64,000 nucleotides of DNA, taken from contig QZDS01000010.1 of the NCBI GenBank assembly GCA_009917455.1, forward strand, positions 1 to 64,000, read 5' to 3'. Shown in pieces: positions 1 through 7,443 of the stretch. The notes under the pieces were generated by a model. It was given only the letters and a program-made list of their open reading frames with translations, did not search any database and had not been told where the DNA came from. A program made the position numbers and the translations under genes. The number at the start of each line of letters is the position of its first letter. Positions within the stretch are counted from its first letter, which is position 1. Origin of the DNA: a bacterium 1xD8-48. GTDB lineage: Bacteria; Bacillota; Clostridia; Lachnospirales; Lachnospiraceae.

Positions 1-83
1 AATTATGCTGTACCTTCTTTTAATTTGAAGAATTTTCGGGCAATTAGGAGTGGGTAAAGTTACGAATAACACAGGATGAAGAA

Positions 84-239
84 ATGAAGCGTGTAGCTGC
101 ATGGTACCGGAAGGAATGTGAAAAGGAATGGAAGAAAAAGCAGAAAGGAAGTGAGGAAAGACGGAGACAGGAAATGATGCAGCACTTACTCCAGAAGAGC
201 GACAGAGAGTTGCTGAACTTATTACAGAGCTTGAATTGA
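84..239 (+). CDS. Short ORF before the DUF3987 gene; possible displaced 5' part of it
   Basis: A 51-codon Lys/Glu/Arg-rich reading frame that overlaps the start of the next gene. I do not recognise it. The frame is open upstream to about position 48 with no ATG, GTG or TTG before 84. The frame of the following gene is itself open from 155 and reads a plausible helical peptide (TPEERQRVAELITELE) before its first usable start, TTG at 236. That pattern fits either overlapping genes or one longer protein broken by a frameshift near 150-155. It could also be chance coding in a purine-rich stretch. Confidence 0.3.
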   Translation: MKRVAAWYRKECEKEWKKKQKGSEERRRQEMMQHLLQKSDRELLNLLQSLN

Positions 240-1828
240 ATAAGGGTAAAAATACTTTTGTCAGCTCTGTTGGAAAAGATGAAATTCCATATTCGTTAGT
301 TTTTGGGGATTTTGGGGTTTTTGGCACACAGGGAATAGATAAACTTCCACTTTTTGATATGGAGCTATTGCCTGTCAAAGTAAAGGGGTTTTCCAAAGCC
401 CTGTGTGAGAGCCTGCAGGTAAGCGCTGGGATGGTAGCCCCCGCAGTTATGGCAGTTTTGGCGTTAGGGATACAGAAGAAATACAACGCCCACCCTACAG
501 ATGATTGGTATGAGCCGGGCAACCTGTATATAACGATAATAGCAGAACCATCAGAGAGAAAAAGCCCCACTATGAAAGAAATTATGGCTCCGGTATACGA
601 GTATGAAAGGGAAGAGAATGAAAGGGTTTCACCGGATATAGCTGCTTATAAGACAAAAAGAGAGATTCTTGAAAATAGGATAAACAATGCTGTAAAAAGT
701 CTTTCCAAAAGCGGAAAAAAGAAAGGAGATGAAAAATATCTTGATATGGGGGATATAGATGCCCTTCAGGAAGAACTGGAAGGGCTGGAAGAAATTTTCC
801 CTGTCAGGCTGGCCGTAGATGATGTGACAATGGAAGTCCTAGGGAAGCTCCTGGAACAGAATAAGGAACGTATCGGGATAATGTCAACGGAGGGCGGTAT
901 ATTTAATGTCCTTGCCGGGATGTATAACAAAGATAATGCGGTAATAGACGTTATACTGAAAGGTTATTCCGGTGACAGGTTTGTACAGGACAGGGTGACA
1001 AGGAAAGGAGTGTCCCTGAATAATCCGCTTATAACGATTCTGCTTTATGTACAGCCTATTATGATTAAGCAAATCATGGAAAACAGTGAATTTATAGGGC
1101 GTGGTTTAAATGCAAGATTTTTGTATAGTATGCCGCCATCTACTATAGGGAAAAGGAGATACAGGGTAATGAAAATATCTGACATTGAAAGGATGGATTA
1201 TGTAGATGCGATAAAAAGGATTTTTGCAATCCCGGTACCGGACAAGCCAAAGACCATTGAGCTTGATGAAGATGCCGACAAACTGGCCGAGGTTTTTTTC
1301 TACGAGATTGAAAAAGAAATGGAAGACGCATCACCCGAGTTTAAGGCGTGGCTGGGAAAGCTCCACGGAACAACGATAAGGATGGCTCTCTCCCTGCATT
1401 GTCTGGAATTTATTGAACAGTCCGAGTTTCGCAAGATAAGCGGTGAGACCATGGAAAACGCTATCCAGATGGGGAGATATTTTAAGGCTCATGCAGAAGC
1501 AGCTTATGGAATCATGGGACTTATGGACCCGCCGGAGGTAAGGGACGCGAAGTATATTATGAAACGTATTGATTCTACTGGACAGATGGAAATAACGGTC
1601 AGGGATTTAGTAAAGCTGTGTAAAGGTAAAAGTGGAATGAATACTAGGGAGAAATTGATTTCAGGTATAAGGTGTCTTATCGAACATGGTTATATTCGTG
1701 TAGAAAAGGTTTATCCCAAAGACCAAAAACCCCAAAATCCCCAAAAACGTGGCAGACCATCAGAAATTGTCTATGTAAATTCTGAGTATATCAAGTGGAA
1801 GGAGCAGGCGGCGAATGAAAAAGATTGA
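236..1828 (+). CDS. DUF3987 domain protein (primase/helicase-like, mobile element)
   Basis: A 530-residue protein of the DUF3987 type, found on phages, ICEs and satellites next to primase genes. It has an N-terminal segment, then a P-loop-like turn at about residues 104-111 (EPSERKSP), where DUF3987 proteins of this kind carry a degenerate Walker A, then a mostly helical ATPase-like body. The C-terminal 80 residues look like a winged-helix DNA-binding region (KLISGIRCLIEHGYIRVEKV). The only in-frame start is TTG 236, with no good ribosome site, and the frame is open upstream to 155, so the N terminus may be lost or frameshifted. Replication or DNA handling for the element is inferred from the family. 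Confidence in the family is fairly good; activity is unknown. Confidence 0.7.
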   Translation: MNKGKNTFVSSVGKDEIPYSLVFGDFGVFGTQGIDKLPLFDMELLPVKVKGFSKALCESLQVSAGMVAPAVMAVLALGIQKKYNAHPTDDWYEPGNLYITIIAEPSERKSPTMKEIMAPVYEYEREENERVSPDIAAYKTKREILENRINNAVKSLSKSGKKKGDEKYLDMGDIDALQEELEGLEEIFPVRLAVDDVTMEVLGKLLEQNKERIGIMSTEGGIFNVLAGMYNKDNAVIDVILKGYSGDRFVQDRVTRKGVSLNNPLITILLYVQPIMIKQIMENSEFIGRGLNARFLYSMPPSTIGKRRYRVMKISDIERMDYVDAIKRIFAIPVPDKPKTIELDEDADKLAEVFFYEIEKEMEDASPEFKAWLGKLHGTTIRMALSLHCLEFIEQSEFRKISGETMENAIQMGRYFKAHAEAAYGIMGLMDPPEVRDAKYIMKRIDSTGQMEITVRDLVKLCKGKSGMNTREKLISGIRCLIEHGYIRVEKVYPKDQKPQNPQKRGRPSEIVYVNSEYIKWKEQAANEKD

Positions 1829-1885
1829 AGGAAGTTATTCTTGTTATGGTGGGCGATTGTCACTCAGTGCTCTGTGTGGGATATC

Positions 1886-1996
1886 GTGAACGATAGTGAA
1901 GAAAAACAGTTAAAGAAAATTATCAGGAGAATCAGTAAGCGAAACAAACATCAATGCATTGTAACGGTGAAAATTTTTGTAGAAAGAGAGGAATAA
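1886..1996 (+). CDS. Small basic ORF, function unknown
   Basis: A 36-residue GTG-started frame (VNDSEEKQLKKIIRRISKRN and onward) ending two bases before the next gene. It lies in the same frame as the DUF3987 gene after that gene's stop and is open from 1829, so it could also be read-through sequence or a remnant. The ribosome site is weak. Small basic peptides of this kind are common between replication and structural modules of mobile elements, but no function can be assigned. Confidence 0.22.
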   Translation: MNDSEEKQLKKIIRRISKRNKHQCIVTVKIFVEREE

Positions 1997-1997
1997 A

Positions 1998-2213
1998 ATG
2001 GGAACAGTAAATCAGGAAGAGCAGCTCACTCGCATAGCGGAAGCACTGGAAAGTATTGATAAAACCCTGTCAGACACGTTACCGGCCATCAATGGGAACC
2101 TGTCAGATACAGCGGAAATGCTTGAGGGAATAGGCCGGAATTTTAACAACTGCATATCACATGTTGGTAACAACAATTTTCTTTGTATCACTGGAAATGT
2201 CAGCACAGATTAA
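1998..2213 (+). CDS. Small hypothetical protein, coiled-coil-like
   Basis: A 71-residue acidic protein beginning MGTVNQEEQLTRIAEALESI after a GAGAGGA ribosome site. The first 50 residues have a heptad-like pattern (LTRIAEALESIDKTLSDTLPAI) that suggests a short coiled coil; the last 20 residues look irregular. Short proteins of this layout are frequent in phage and ICE cargo. I do not recognise a family. It is followed by a palindrome-rich gap and another small ORF. Confidence 0.5.
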   Translation: MGTVNQEEQLTRIAEALESIDKTLSDTLPAINGNLSDTAEMLEGIGRNFNNCISHVGNNNFLCITGNVSTD

Positions 2214-2317
2214 AACGCCCCATAGGTACGCCAATACCTACAGGGCAAGCATAGCCGGAGCCATACCAGATACATAGAAATTTTAACATGGTTTTCCGGG
2301 GAAAGGAAAGTTTTTTT

Positions 2318-2512
2318 ATGACAGAACTGGATTTATATTTGCAGCACATTCCTATGATTGCAGAAATAATTGTCAGATACCGGAAATTGTCTGCACAGCA
2401 GTATGAGGAATGGAAAAGGAAAACAGTGGAGGCGTCCCCGGATGCCGCGAAAGAATTTATCATAAAAGTATTCACGGTGATTTCGGCGGAACTTGAGCGG
2501 GAAACGGTTTAG
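2318..2512 (+). CDS. Small hypothetical protein (mobile element)
   Basis: A 64-residue protein starting at ATG 2318, chosen because a GGGGAAAGG ribosome site lies about 12 bases upstream; an in-frame ATG at 2288 lacks one. The sequence is helical and charged (MTELDLYLQHIPMIAEIIVR; WKRKTVEASPDAAKEFIIKV). No family recognised. It sits between the DUF3987 gene and the virion module and probably belongs to the element. Confidence 0.5.
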   Translation: MTELDLYLQHIPMIAEIIVRYRKLSAQQYEEWKRKTVEASPDAAKEFIIKVFTVISAELERETV

Positions 2513-2629
2513 GAGATAGTCAGTCCCGCCCTCCGGGGAATGGTGTCCCCGCACCGGAACCCGGCGGCGGGATGGCAGGACAGGTGAAAAAAAAAGAGAG
2601 CGGAAAATTGTGATGCAGTAACAAAACGA

Positions 2630-2759
2630 GCGTTACCAAATGCAACATTTCCAAAACAAACGAATACAGGACACGTTACTAAAAGCCAGTAAAATCAATT
2701 GATTTATCCGAACGTTAATGTTGTACTGTCCGAACGGTGAATGTTGTATTTGGTAACGC
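2630..2759 (+). repeat. Long inverted repeat with internal direct repeats
   Basis: Arms at 2630-2649 and 2740-2759 are inverted copies matching at 19 of 20 bases. Between them lie two direct copies of TCCGAACG-TAATGTTGTA type sequence at 2707-2725 and 2729-2748, the second overlapping the right arm. The whole lies in a 390-base gap between the small ORFs and the scaffold gene that holds no convincing ORF. An 8-base G run follows at 2778-2785. This could be a replication origin, a regulatory site or a recombination site of the element. Confidence 0.7.
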
Positions 2760-2905
2760 TGTACAAAGAATTTTGCAGGGGGGGGAATACGGCACGGCTA
2801 TAGTATTTTCCCCTCTTTTTATTGCTTAATATTATTCTATATGTTATAATAAATATATATTTAATAGAACAGCCTACCGAGGGCGTAAAAAGAAAGGGGA
2901 AAATC

Positions 2906-3334
2906 ATGGAGAACCAGAACATGGAAAATACATCCGGGACTGTGCCGGAACAGCAGCAGGGAAGAACCTTTACGCAGGAACAGGTTAATGCAATTGTCAG
3001 CAGACGCCTTGCGGAGCAGAAAGCCGCACTGGAAGCTGATTCTGTGAAAAGGGAACAGGAACTTAACAGGCGTGAAATGAGCATCCGGGCAAAAGAGCTG
3101 CTTTCAGAAAGGGGCCTCCCTAAAGGTATTGCGGATGTGCTCAGGTATGAAACGGAAGAGGAGCTTGTTAAGGCCATTGACACAATAGAACATGCAAAAG
3201 GATTTAAAAATGAAGAAAAGGCAGCAGCAGACACAAGGCCGGGGAAGATACATATACAGGAAGATAAACTTCCTACCGGCGTGAGGCATGATGCTCCTGA
3301 CCTTATAGCTGATGCCTTTAAATTGAAAGGATGA
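2906..3334 (+). CDS. DUF4355-type phage capsid scaffolding protein
   Basis: A 142-residue protein that resembles DUF4355 scaffold proteins, which line the inside of phage procapsids and leave before DNA packaging. Start at ATG 2906 is supported by AAAGGGGAAAA just upstream; an upstream in-frame extension to 2822 is AT-rich and lacks a ribosome site. Visible features are a low-complexity N terminus, the FTQEQVNAIVSRRLAEQK segment at about residues 22-39, and a long central coiled coil. It ends 8 bases before the major capsid gene, the usual scaffold-capsid order. Confidence 0.75.
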   Translation: MENQNMENTSGTVPEQQQGRTFTQEQVNAIVSRRLAEQKAALEADSVKREQELNRREMSIRAKELLSERGLPKGIADVLRYETEEELVKAIDTIEHAKGFKNEEKAAADTRPGKIHIQEDKLPTGVRHDAPDLIADAFKLKG

Positions 3335-3342
3335 TTAAATAA

Positions 3343-4188
3343 ATGGCAATAGATTTAGTTACAAAGTTCCTTCCATATGTGGATGAACAGTTTTCGACAG
3401 AAAGCAAAAAATCCCTTCTTACAAACAATGACTTTGAATGGACCGGTGCACATACTGTCAGGGTGTATAAATTGGCTACCGGTTCCATGAATGATTATGA
3501 CAGAAAAGGGACTGGTTCAGGTGTGTCAGGCTCTCGGTACGGTGTGGTGGAAAGTCTTGACGCTACAACGGAAGAATTCACTCTTAAGAAAGACCGTTCC
3601 TTTACCTTTGCAATTGACAAGCTGGACAGGGATGAAACAGGGCAGCAGTTGCAGGCGGCGTCAGCGCTTGCAAGGCAGCAGCGTGAAGTGGTTATTCCTG
3701 AAGTGGATAAATATGTTTATGGTGTTATGTGTGCCGGCGCCGGACAGAAACCGGCAGCAGTCGCGCTCACATCAGAAAATATTTATGACGAAATTATCCA
3801 AGCAAACAATGCGCTGGATAATGCGGAGGTACCTGAAACCGGCCGGTATCTGGTAGTTATCCCTGATGTGTATGTACTGATGAAGAAAAACAAAGATATT
3901 GTTATGGAAACAGATATCTCCAACGAACTCAGGGTAAAAGGTGTGATTGCTATGATTGATGGTTTGTCAGTTATAAAGATACCGGCGAAGAGGCTGCCAG
4001 AAGATTTTGGCTTTATGGTTGCCCATCCGTGCGCAACGGTAGCGCCTACAAAATTAGAGGATTATAAGGTGCATGAAGATGCGCCAGGCATCAGCGGTTC
4101 CCTGGTAGAAGGAAGGGTTGTGTATGATGCTTTCGTGCTGGATAATAAGAAAAATGCCATTTATTACCAGCAGAATAAAACAGCGTAG
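3343..4188 (+). CDS. Phage major capsid protein
   Basis: A 281-residue protein typical in length and composition of Firmicutes phage major capsid proteins: an N-terminal arm (MAIDLVTKFLPYVDEQF), a beta-rich DYDRKGTGSG loop region, a helical spine (DRDETGQQLQAASALARQQR) and a beta-rich C terminus. A function as the main shell subunit is inferred from the sequence and from its position right after the scaffold. A strong hairpin terminator follows within 25 bases, so the virion genes in view stop here: no portal, head-tail connector or tail genes follow. Confidence 0.75.
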   Translation: MAIDLVTKFLPYVDEQFSTESKKSLLTNNDFEWTGAHTVRVYKLATGSMNDYDRKGTGSGVSGSRYGVVESLDATTEEFTLKKDRSFTFAIDKLDRDETGQQLQAASALARQQREVVIPEVDKYVYGVMCAGAGQKPAAVALTSENIYDEIIQANNALDNAEVPETGRYLVVIPDVYVLMKKNKDIVMETDISNELRVKGVIAMIDGLSVIKIPAKRLPEDFGFMVAHPCATVAPTKLEDYKVHEDAPGISGSLVEGRVVYDAFVLDNKKNAIYYQQNKTA

Positions 4189-4209
4189 CCAGTCAATTAT
4201 TTGATGAAG

Positions 4210-4247
4210 TGCCCCGGGCTTTTATCTCCGATTGCCCGGGGCATTTT
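4210..4247 (+). terminator. Rho-independent terminator after the capsid gene
   Basis: A perfect 10-bp stem (TGCCCCGGGC, 4210-4219, pairing with 4234-4243) with a 14-base loop, followed by ATTTTG. It closes the scaffold-capsid unit and lies ahead of the sigma gene, which argues against starting that gene at 4209. Confidence 0.8.
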
Positions 4248-4265
4248 GTAAGGAGTAGGGCAGTT

Positions 4266-5147
4266 ATGACGAATGAACAGCTTGTATTACTGATAAAGGA
4301 TGGCGTGGACGTATCCGGCAATATGCTTCTGCTCTGGCAGCAGAACAGGGGATTTATTGCAAAGATAGCGAGTGGGTATAAAGGATATGAAGAACTGGAG
4401 GATTTGAACCAGCAGGGCTACATTGGTCTGTGCAATGCGGTGGATGGATACCGGGCAGAAGAAGGGGTACCTTTTATCAATTATGCCGCTTTCTGGATAA
4501 GGCAGAGCATAGGGCGGTATATCGAAGAAAGCGGAAGCGTGGTGAGACTCCCGGCGCATGAATGCCAGAGGCAGCGGAAATATAAAAAGCTGATGTACGA
4601 TTTTGAGGCGCAGACAGGCCGGAAGCCGGAGAAATGGGAGATATGCCGCTGTATGGGAATCAGTCTTAAGGCATTGGAGAATATGGAGTATAGCGCCCGT
4701 ATGGGCAAGGTAGGGAGCCTTGACGTCTGCTTAGACGATGATGGGGGGGCCACAGCCGGGGAGATGGTTCCGGGCCCGGACGATGTGGAAAGGGAAGTAC
4801 TTGACAGGATAGAAATGGAGGAATTTAAAACGGTGCTGTGGGAAATGGTGGACAGCCTTCCGGATAAACAGCCGTTAGTGCTGCGCTCCATCTTTCAGAA
4901 TGAGCGGACGCTTAAGCAGACAGGCGAAGCGATAGGAGTAAACGCAGAAAGGACACGGAGAATCAGGGATGAGGCACTGAGGACATTGAGGCGGTCGGAA
5001 AGGCTGACAGCGTTTATACCGGAAGCAATAGAATGTCTGGCATACCGGCATAATGGGGTCAATGAGTTCTGCCGTACATGGATGAGTTCTACGGAGCTTG
5101 CAGCCCTTAAAATGTATGAAGAGATAACAGGGCACGTACTCCACTAG
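4266..5147 (+). CDS. Sigma-70 family RNA polymerase sigma factor (element-borne)
   Basis: A 293-residue sigma factor. Start ATG 4266 follows AGGAGTAGGG; the longer frame from 4209 runs through a terminator. Region 2 spans about residues 40-95 (EELEDLNQQGYIGL, PFINYAAFWIRQSI), followed by a region-3-like stretch, a linker, and region 4 at about 216-243 (LKQTGEAIGVNAERTRRIRD). A C-terminal tail of about 45 residues is unusual. Because it lies next to virion genes on the same strand, it may drive late genes of the element; that is inference. A housekeeping role is unlikely in this context. Confidence 0.78.
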   Translation: MTNEQLVLLIKDGVDVSGNMLLLWQQNRGFIAKIASGYKGYEELEDLNQQGYIGLCNAVDGYRAEEGVPFINYAAFWIRQSIGRYIEESGSVVRLPAHECQRQRKYKKLMYDFEAQTGRKPEKWEICRCMGISLKALENMEYSARMGKVGSLDVCLDDDGGATAGEMVPGPDDVEREVLDRIEMEEFKTVLWEMVDSLPDKQPLVLRSIFQNERTLKQTGEAIGVNAERTRRIRDEALRTLRRSERLTAFIPEAIECLAYRHNGVNEFCRTWMSSTELAALKMYEEITGHVLH

Positions 5148-5175
5148 TGACAAGCTAGTGACAAACAATTTGTCA
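5144..5175 (+). repeat. Tandem 10-mers and palindrome at the end of the mobile element
   Basis: Two copies of CTAGTGACAA (5144-5153 and 5155-5164), the first overlapping the sigma stop codon, run into a perfect inverted repeat TGACAAA-CAA-TTTGTCA (5159-5175). It marks the junction between element-like and core genes and could be an operator or an attachment-site remnant. No second copy is visible in the window. Confidence 0.5.
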
Positions 5176-5304
5176 AAAGGCTGTAAAATAAGGAAAACTG
5201 AAAGGCATTTTTTAATGATTTATTAGGAATATGGTTTTTTTTCCGGGCTCCATGTGTTAAACTACAAGTTGAAAAAATATATGCAGTTACGAAACTGTAC
5301 AACT

Positions 5305-5431
5305 GGAGCGGAACTGAAAAACAGCGGAAGTCTGACAATGCCCGGAACGTTTTCAGGATGCGCAGCAGCCGGAGACCGTTCCAGACAAGGGGTATTCGAA
5401 GACAGGAGCGGAACTGGAATGGAGGACAGCG
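5305..5431 (+). promoter_or_regulatory. glyA leader with repeated GGAGCGGAACTG motif
   Basis: GGAGCGGAACTG occurs at 5305-5316 and again at 5405-5416, exactly 100 bases apart; the second copy runs directly into the glyA ribosome site (TGGAGGA). Between them is an inverted repeat GGAACG/CGTTCC (about 5344 and 5378). The same GCGGAACTG core precedes hom and guaB at the same distance from the start codon. No T-box, ZTP or THF riboswitch consensus is visible. Confidence 0.5.
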
Positions 5432-6670
5432 ATGTATTCATTTGATGAAGTAAAAAAAGCAGACCCGGAAATTGCCCAGGCGATTGTGGACGAGCAGGAG
5501 CGGCAGAACAGCCATATTGAGCTGATTGCCTCCGAGAACTGGGTGAGCAAAGCGGTGATGGCGGCGATGGGAAGCCCGCTGACAAACAAATATGCGGAAG
5601 GTTATCCGGGAAAGCGTTACTATGGCGGCTGCCAGTGCGTTGATGTGGTGGAAAACCTTGCCATAGAAAGGGCAAAGGAGCTTTTCGGCTGCGATTATGC
5701 CAACGTGCAGCCCCACTCAGGCGCGCAGGCAAATCTTGCGGTGCAGTTTGCGGTATGTAATCCCGGCGACACCATCATGGGAATGAATCTTGACCATGGT
5801 GGTCATCTGACCCACGGAAGCCCGGTAAACATCTCCGGCAAGTATTTCAAAATCGTGCCTTACGGCGTAAATGACGAAGGCTTCATTGATTATGACAGGC
5901 TCAGGGAAACCGCGCTGGAATGCAGGCCCAGGATGATTATCGCAGGAGCTTCCGCTTATGCGAGAACCATTGATTTTAAGAAATTCAGGGAAGTCGCCGA
6001 CGAAGTGGGAGCCGTTTTGATGGTGGATATGGCGCACATTGCCGGTCTTGTGGCAGCAGGGCTTCATCCAAGCCCGATTCCCTATGCGGACGTGGTGACC
6101 ACCACCACCCACAAAACCTTAAGAGGCCCCAGAGGCGGACTGATACTTGCAAATCAGGAAGCGGCGGATAAATTTAATTTTAACAAGGCAATCTTCCCCG
6201 GCACCCAGGGCGGCCCGCTGATGCATGTCATCGCGGCAAAGGCAGTATGCTTTAAGGAGGCGCTTGCGGAGGAATTTAAAACCTATCAGCAGAGTATTAT
6301 CGACAATGCTCAGGCGCTCTGCAGCGGCCTTATGAAAAGAGAAATTAAAATCGTGTCCGGCGGCACAGACAACCACCTGATGCTTGTGGATTTGACGCCT
6401 TATGATTTGACCGGAAAGGCAGTAGAGAAAATGCTGGATGAGGCTCATATCACAGCCAATAAGAACACGATTCCCGGCGACCCCAGGTCTCCTTTCGTGA
6501 CCAGCGGCGTCCGTCTTGGAACACCGGCGGTTACCTCAAGGGGAATGAACACGGAGGATATGGATTTAATTGCGGAAGCGATTTCATTAATTATAAAAGG
6601 CGGAGAGGAAAAGATTCCTGAAGCCCGTGCAATTGTTCAGAAACTTACGGATAAGTACCCTTTAATTTAA
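5432..6670 (+). CDS. glyA: Serine hydroxymethyltransferase
   Basis: PLP-dependent cytosolic enzyme that converts serine and tetrahydrofolate to glycine and 5,10-methylene-tetrahydrofolate, feeding purine, thymidylate and methionine synthesis. The 412-residue length is normal for the family. The start is followed by the usual SHMT N terminus, with SENWVS near residue 35 and the PLP-lysine motif [14 protein letters not shown], where the Schiff-base lysine is K228. It is monocistronic: a terminator follows within 65 bases. The upstream leader carries a motif shared with hom and guaB, hinting at common control with other one-carbon, amino-acid and purine genes. Family call is secure. Confidence 0.97.
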   Translation: MYSFDEVKKADPEIAQAIVDEQERQNSHIELIASENWVSKAVMAAMGSPLTNKYAEGYPGKRYYGGCQCVDVVENLAIERAKELFGCDYANVQPHSGAQANLAVQFAVCNPGDTIMGMNLDHGGHLTHGSPVNISGKYFKIVPYGVNDEGFIDYDRLRETALECRPRMIIAGASAYARTIDFKKFREVADEVGAVLMVDMAHIAGLVAAGLHPSPIPYADVVTTTTHKTLRGPRGGLILANQEAADKFNFNKAIFPGTQGGPLMHVIAAKAVCFKEALAEEFKTYQQSIIDNAQALCSGLMKREIKIVSGGTDNHLMLVDLTPYDLTGKAVEKMLDEAHITANKNTIPGDPRSPFVTSGVRLGTPAVTSRGMNTEDMDLIAEAISLIIKGGEEKIPEARAIVQKLTDKYPLI

Positions 6671-6703
6671 GAAATATGGAAAAGAGAGAAATCGTTTTGA
6701 GAA

Positions 6704-6736
6704 GAGCGGCATTCCTGGGGGAGGGCCGCTTTTTTC
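6704..6736 (+). terminator. Rho-independent terminator after glyA
   Basis: Stem AGCGGC (6705-6710) with GCCGCT (6725-6730), a 14-base loop, then a run of T. It closes the glyA transcript. Confidence 0.75.
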
Positions 6737-6910
6737 TGATAATATGCCGTATCGCCGCCGGGACGTGAAAAGACGCAGGCGGCTGATACAGGAACCAATT
6801 GCTGAATATTGGAAAATATGAGAATGTTTTGAAAAAAATGTCAAAAATACTGATAAATTGCAGAAAGAGAGAAAAAAATAAAAAAATATTAAAAAAATTG
6901 AAAAAATGTG

Positions 6911-6939
6911 TTGACAAATTAAAAAGGCTTGTATATAAT
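6911..6939 (+). promoter_or_regulatory. Consensus sigma-A promoter
   Basis: TTGACA (6911-6916) and TATAAT (6934-6939) with a 17-base spacer: a perfect match to the housekeeping consensus, in an A-rich upstream stretch that could act as an UP element. It points at a region with no convincing ORF. Confidence 0.85.
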
Positions 6940-6945
6940 AAACTT

Positions 6946-7324
6946 ACAAAAACAAATTCACATAGATAAAAATCTTAAAGAAAAGGAGGTACGGACCACC
7001 GAAAACATAAGATAAGTTATTTGATTCCATCAAATAACAAAAATGTGGAAGAGTTAAGCTTTTAAAGTACAAAAGAACTAAGTACCAAAGAAAGCGGATT
7101 TTCAAATTCGTATGAGATGCAGAAGAGGAAGTAACGAAAGACAGAAGAAAAAACAGAAATAACGTTACAGTACATTTGTACAAAAGAGAAAAGGCAGAAG
7201 TACGAAAGAGAAAAAGTAAAACTGAATAGTGGAAAGTATCCAAAATAAAACCTAAGGAGGTAAAGTCCATTGGATAGCATAGTTTGAGAGCGGGTGTTAA
7301 TCAAAAGATTGATGCCCGCTTTTA
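6946..7324 (+). ncRNA. Candidate ~380-nt non-coding RNA
   Basis: This stretch runs from a perfect sigma-A promoter to a strong hairpin terminator and holds no credible coding frame. It is extremely purine-rich. It contains a perfect 10-bp hairpin with a 3-base loop (7016-7038), four copies of GTACNAAAGA (7067, 7082, 7178, 7200), and two AAGGAGGTA ribosome-site-like sequences near its ends (about 6983 and 7254), neither followed by a start codon with an open frame. I recognise no known RNA family (not 6S, SRP, RNase P or tmRNA). The next gene has its own promoter immediately after the terminator, so this is a separate unit and not that gene's leader. Very short peptides cannot be excluded. Confidence 0.55.
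7288..7324 (+). terminator. Rho-independent terminator of the candidate ncRNA
   Basis: Arms AGCGGGTGTTAATC and GATTGATGCCCGCT pair over 14 positions with one wobble, around an AAAA loop, followed by TTTTA. It lies two bases before the -35 box of the next promoter. Confidence 0.82.
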
Positions 7325-7325
7325 C

Positions 7326-7356
7326 TTGACATAGAAGATAAATCAGTTATTATAAA
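7326..7356 (+). promoter_or_regulatory. Promoter of the NagZ-like gene
   Basis: TTGACA (7326-7331) with TATTAT (7348-7353, 16-base spacer) or the overlapping TATAAA. It starts right after the preceding terminator and lies 90 bases before the gene. Confidence 0.65.
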
Positions 7357-7443
7357 TATGTATCACTTATAAGATGTAAACGTATCGGATAAAGGAAAAA
7401 AGGCCGCCTGCGGCGCCGGGTACAGAAAGGTAAAGGATAAAGT

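Noticed and set aside
5230-5250. CCGGGCTCC resembling an RNase P RNA segment upstream of glyA
   Set aside because: None of the other conserved RNase P elements occur nearby and there is no room for a 350-nt RNA.
5270-5431. ZTP, THF or T-box riboswitch before glyA
   Set aside because: glyA leaders often carry these, but none of their conserved core sequences could be found.
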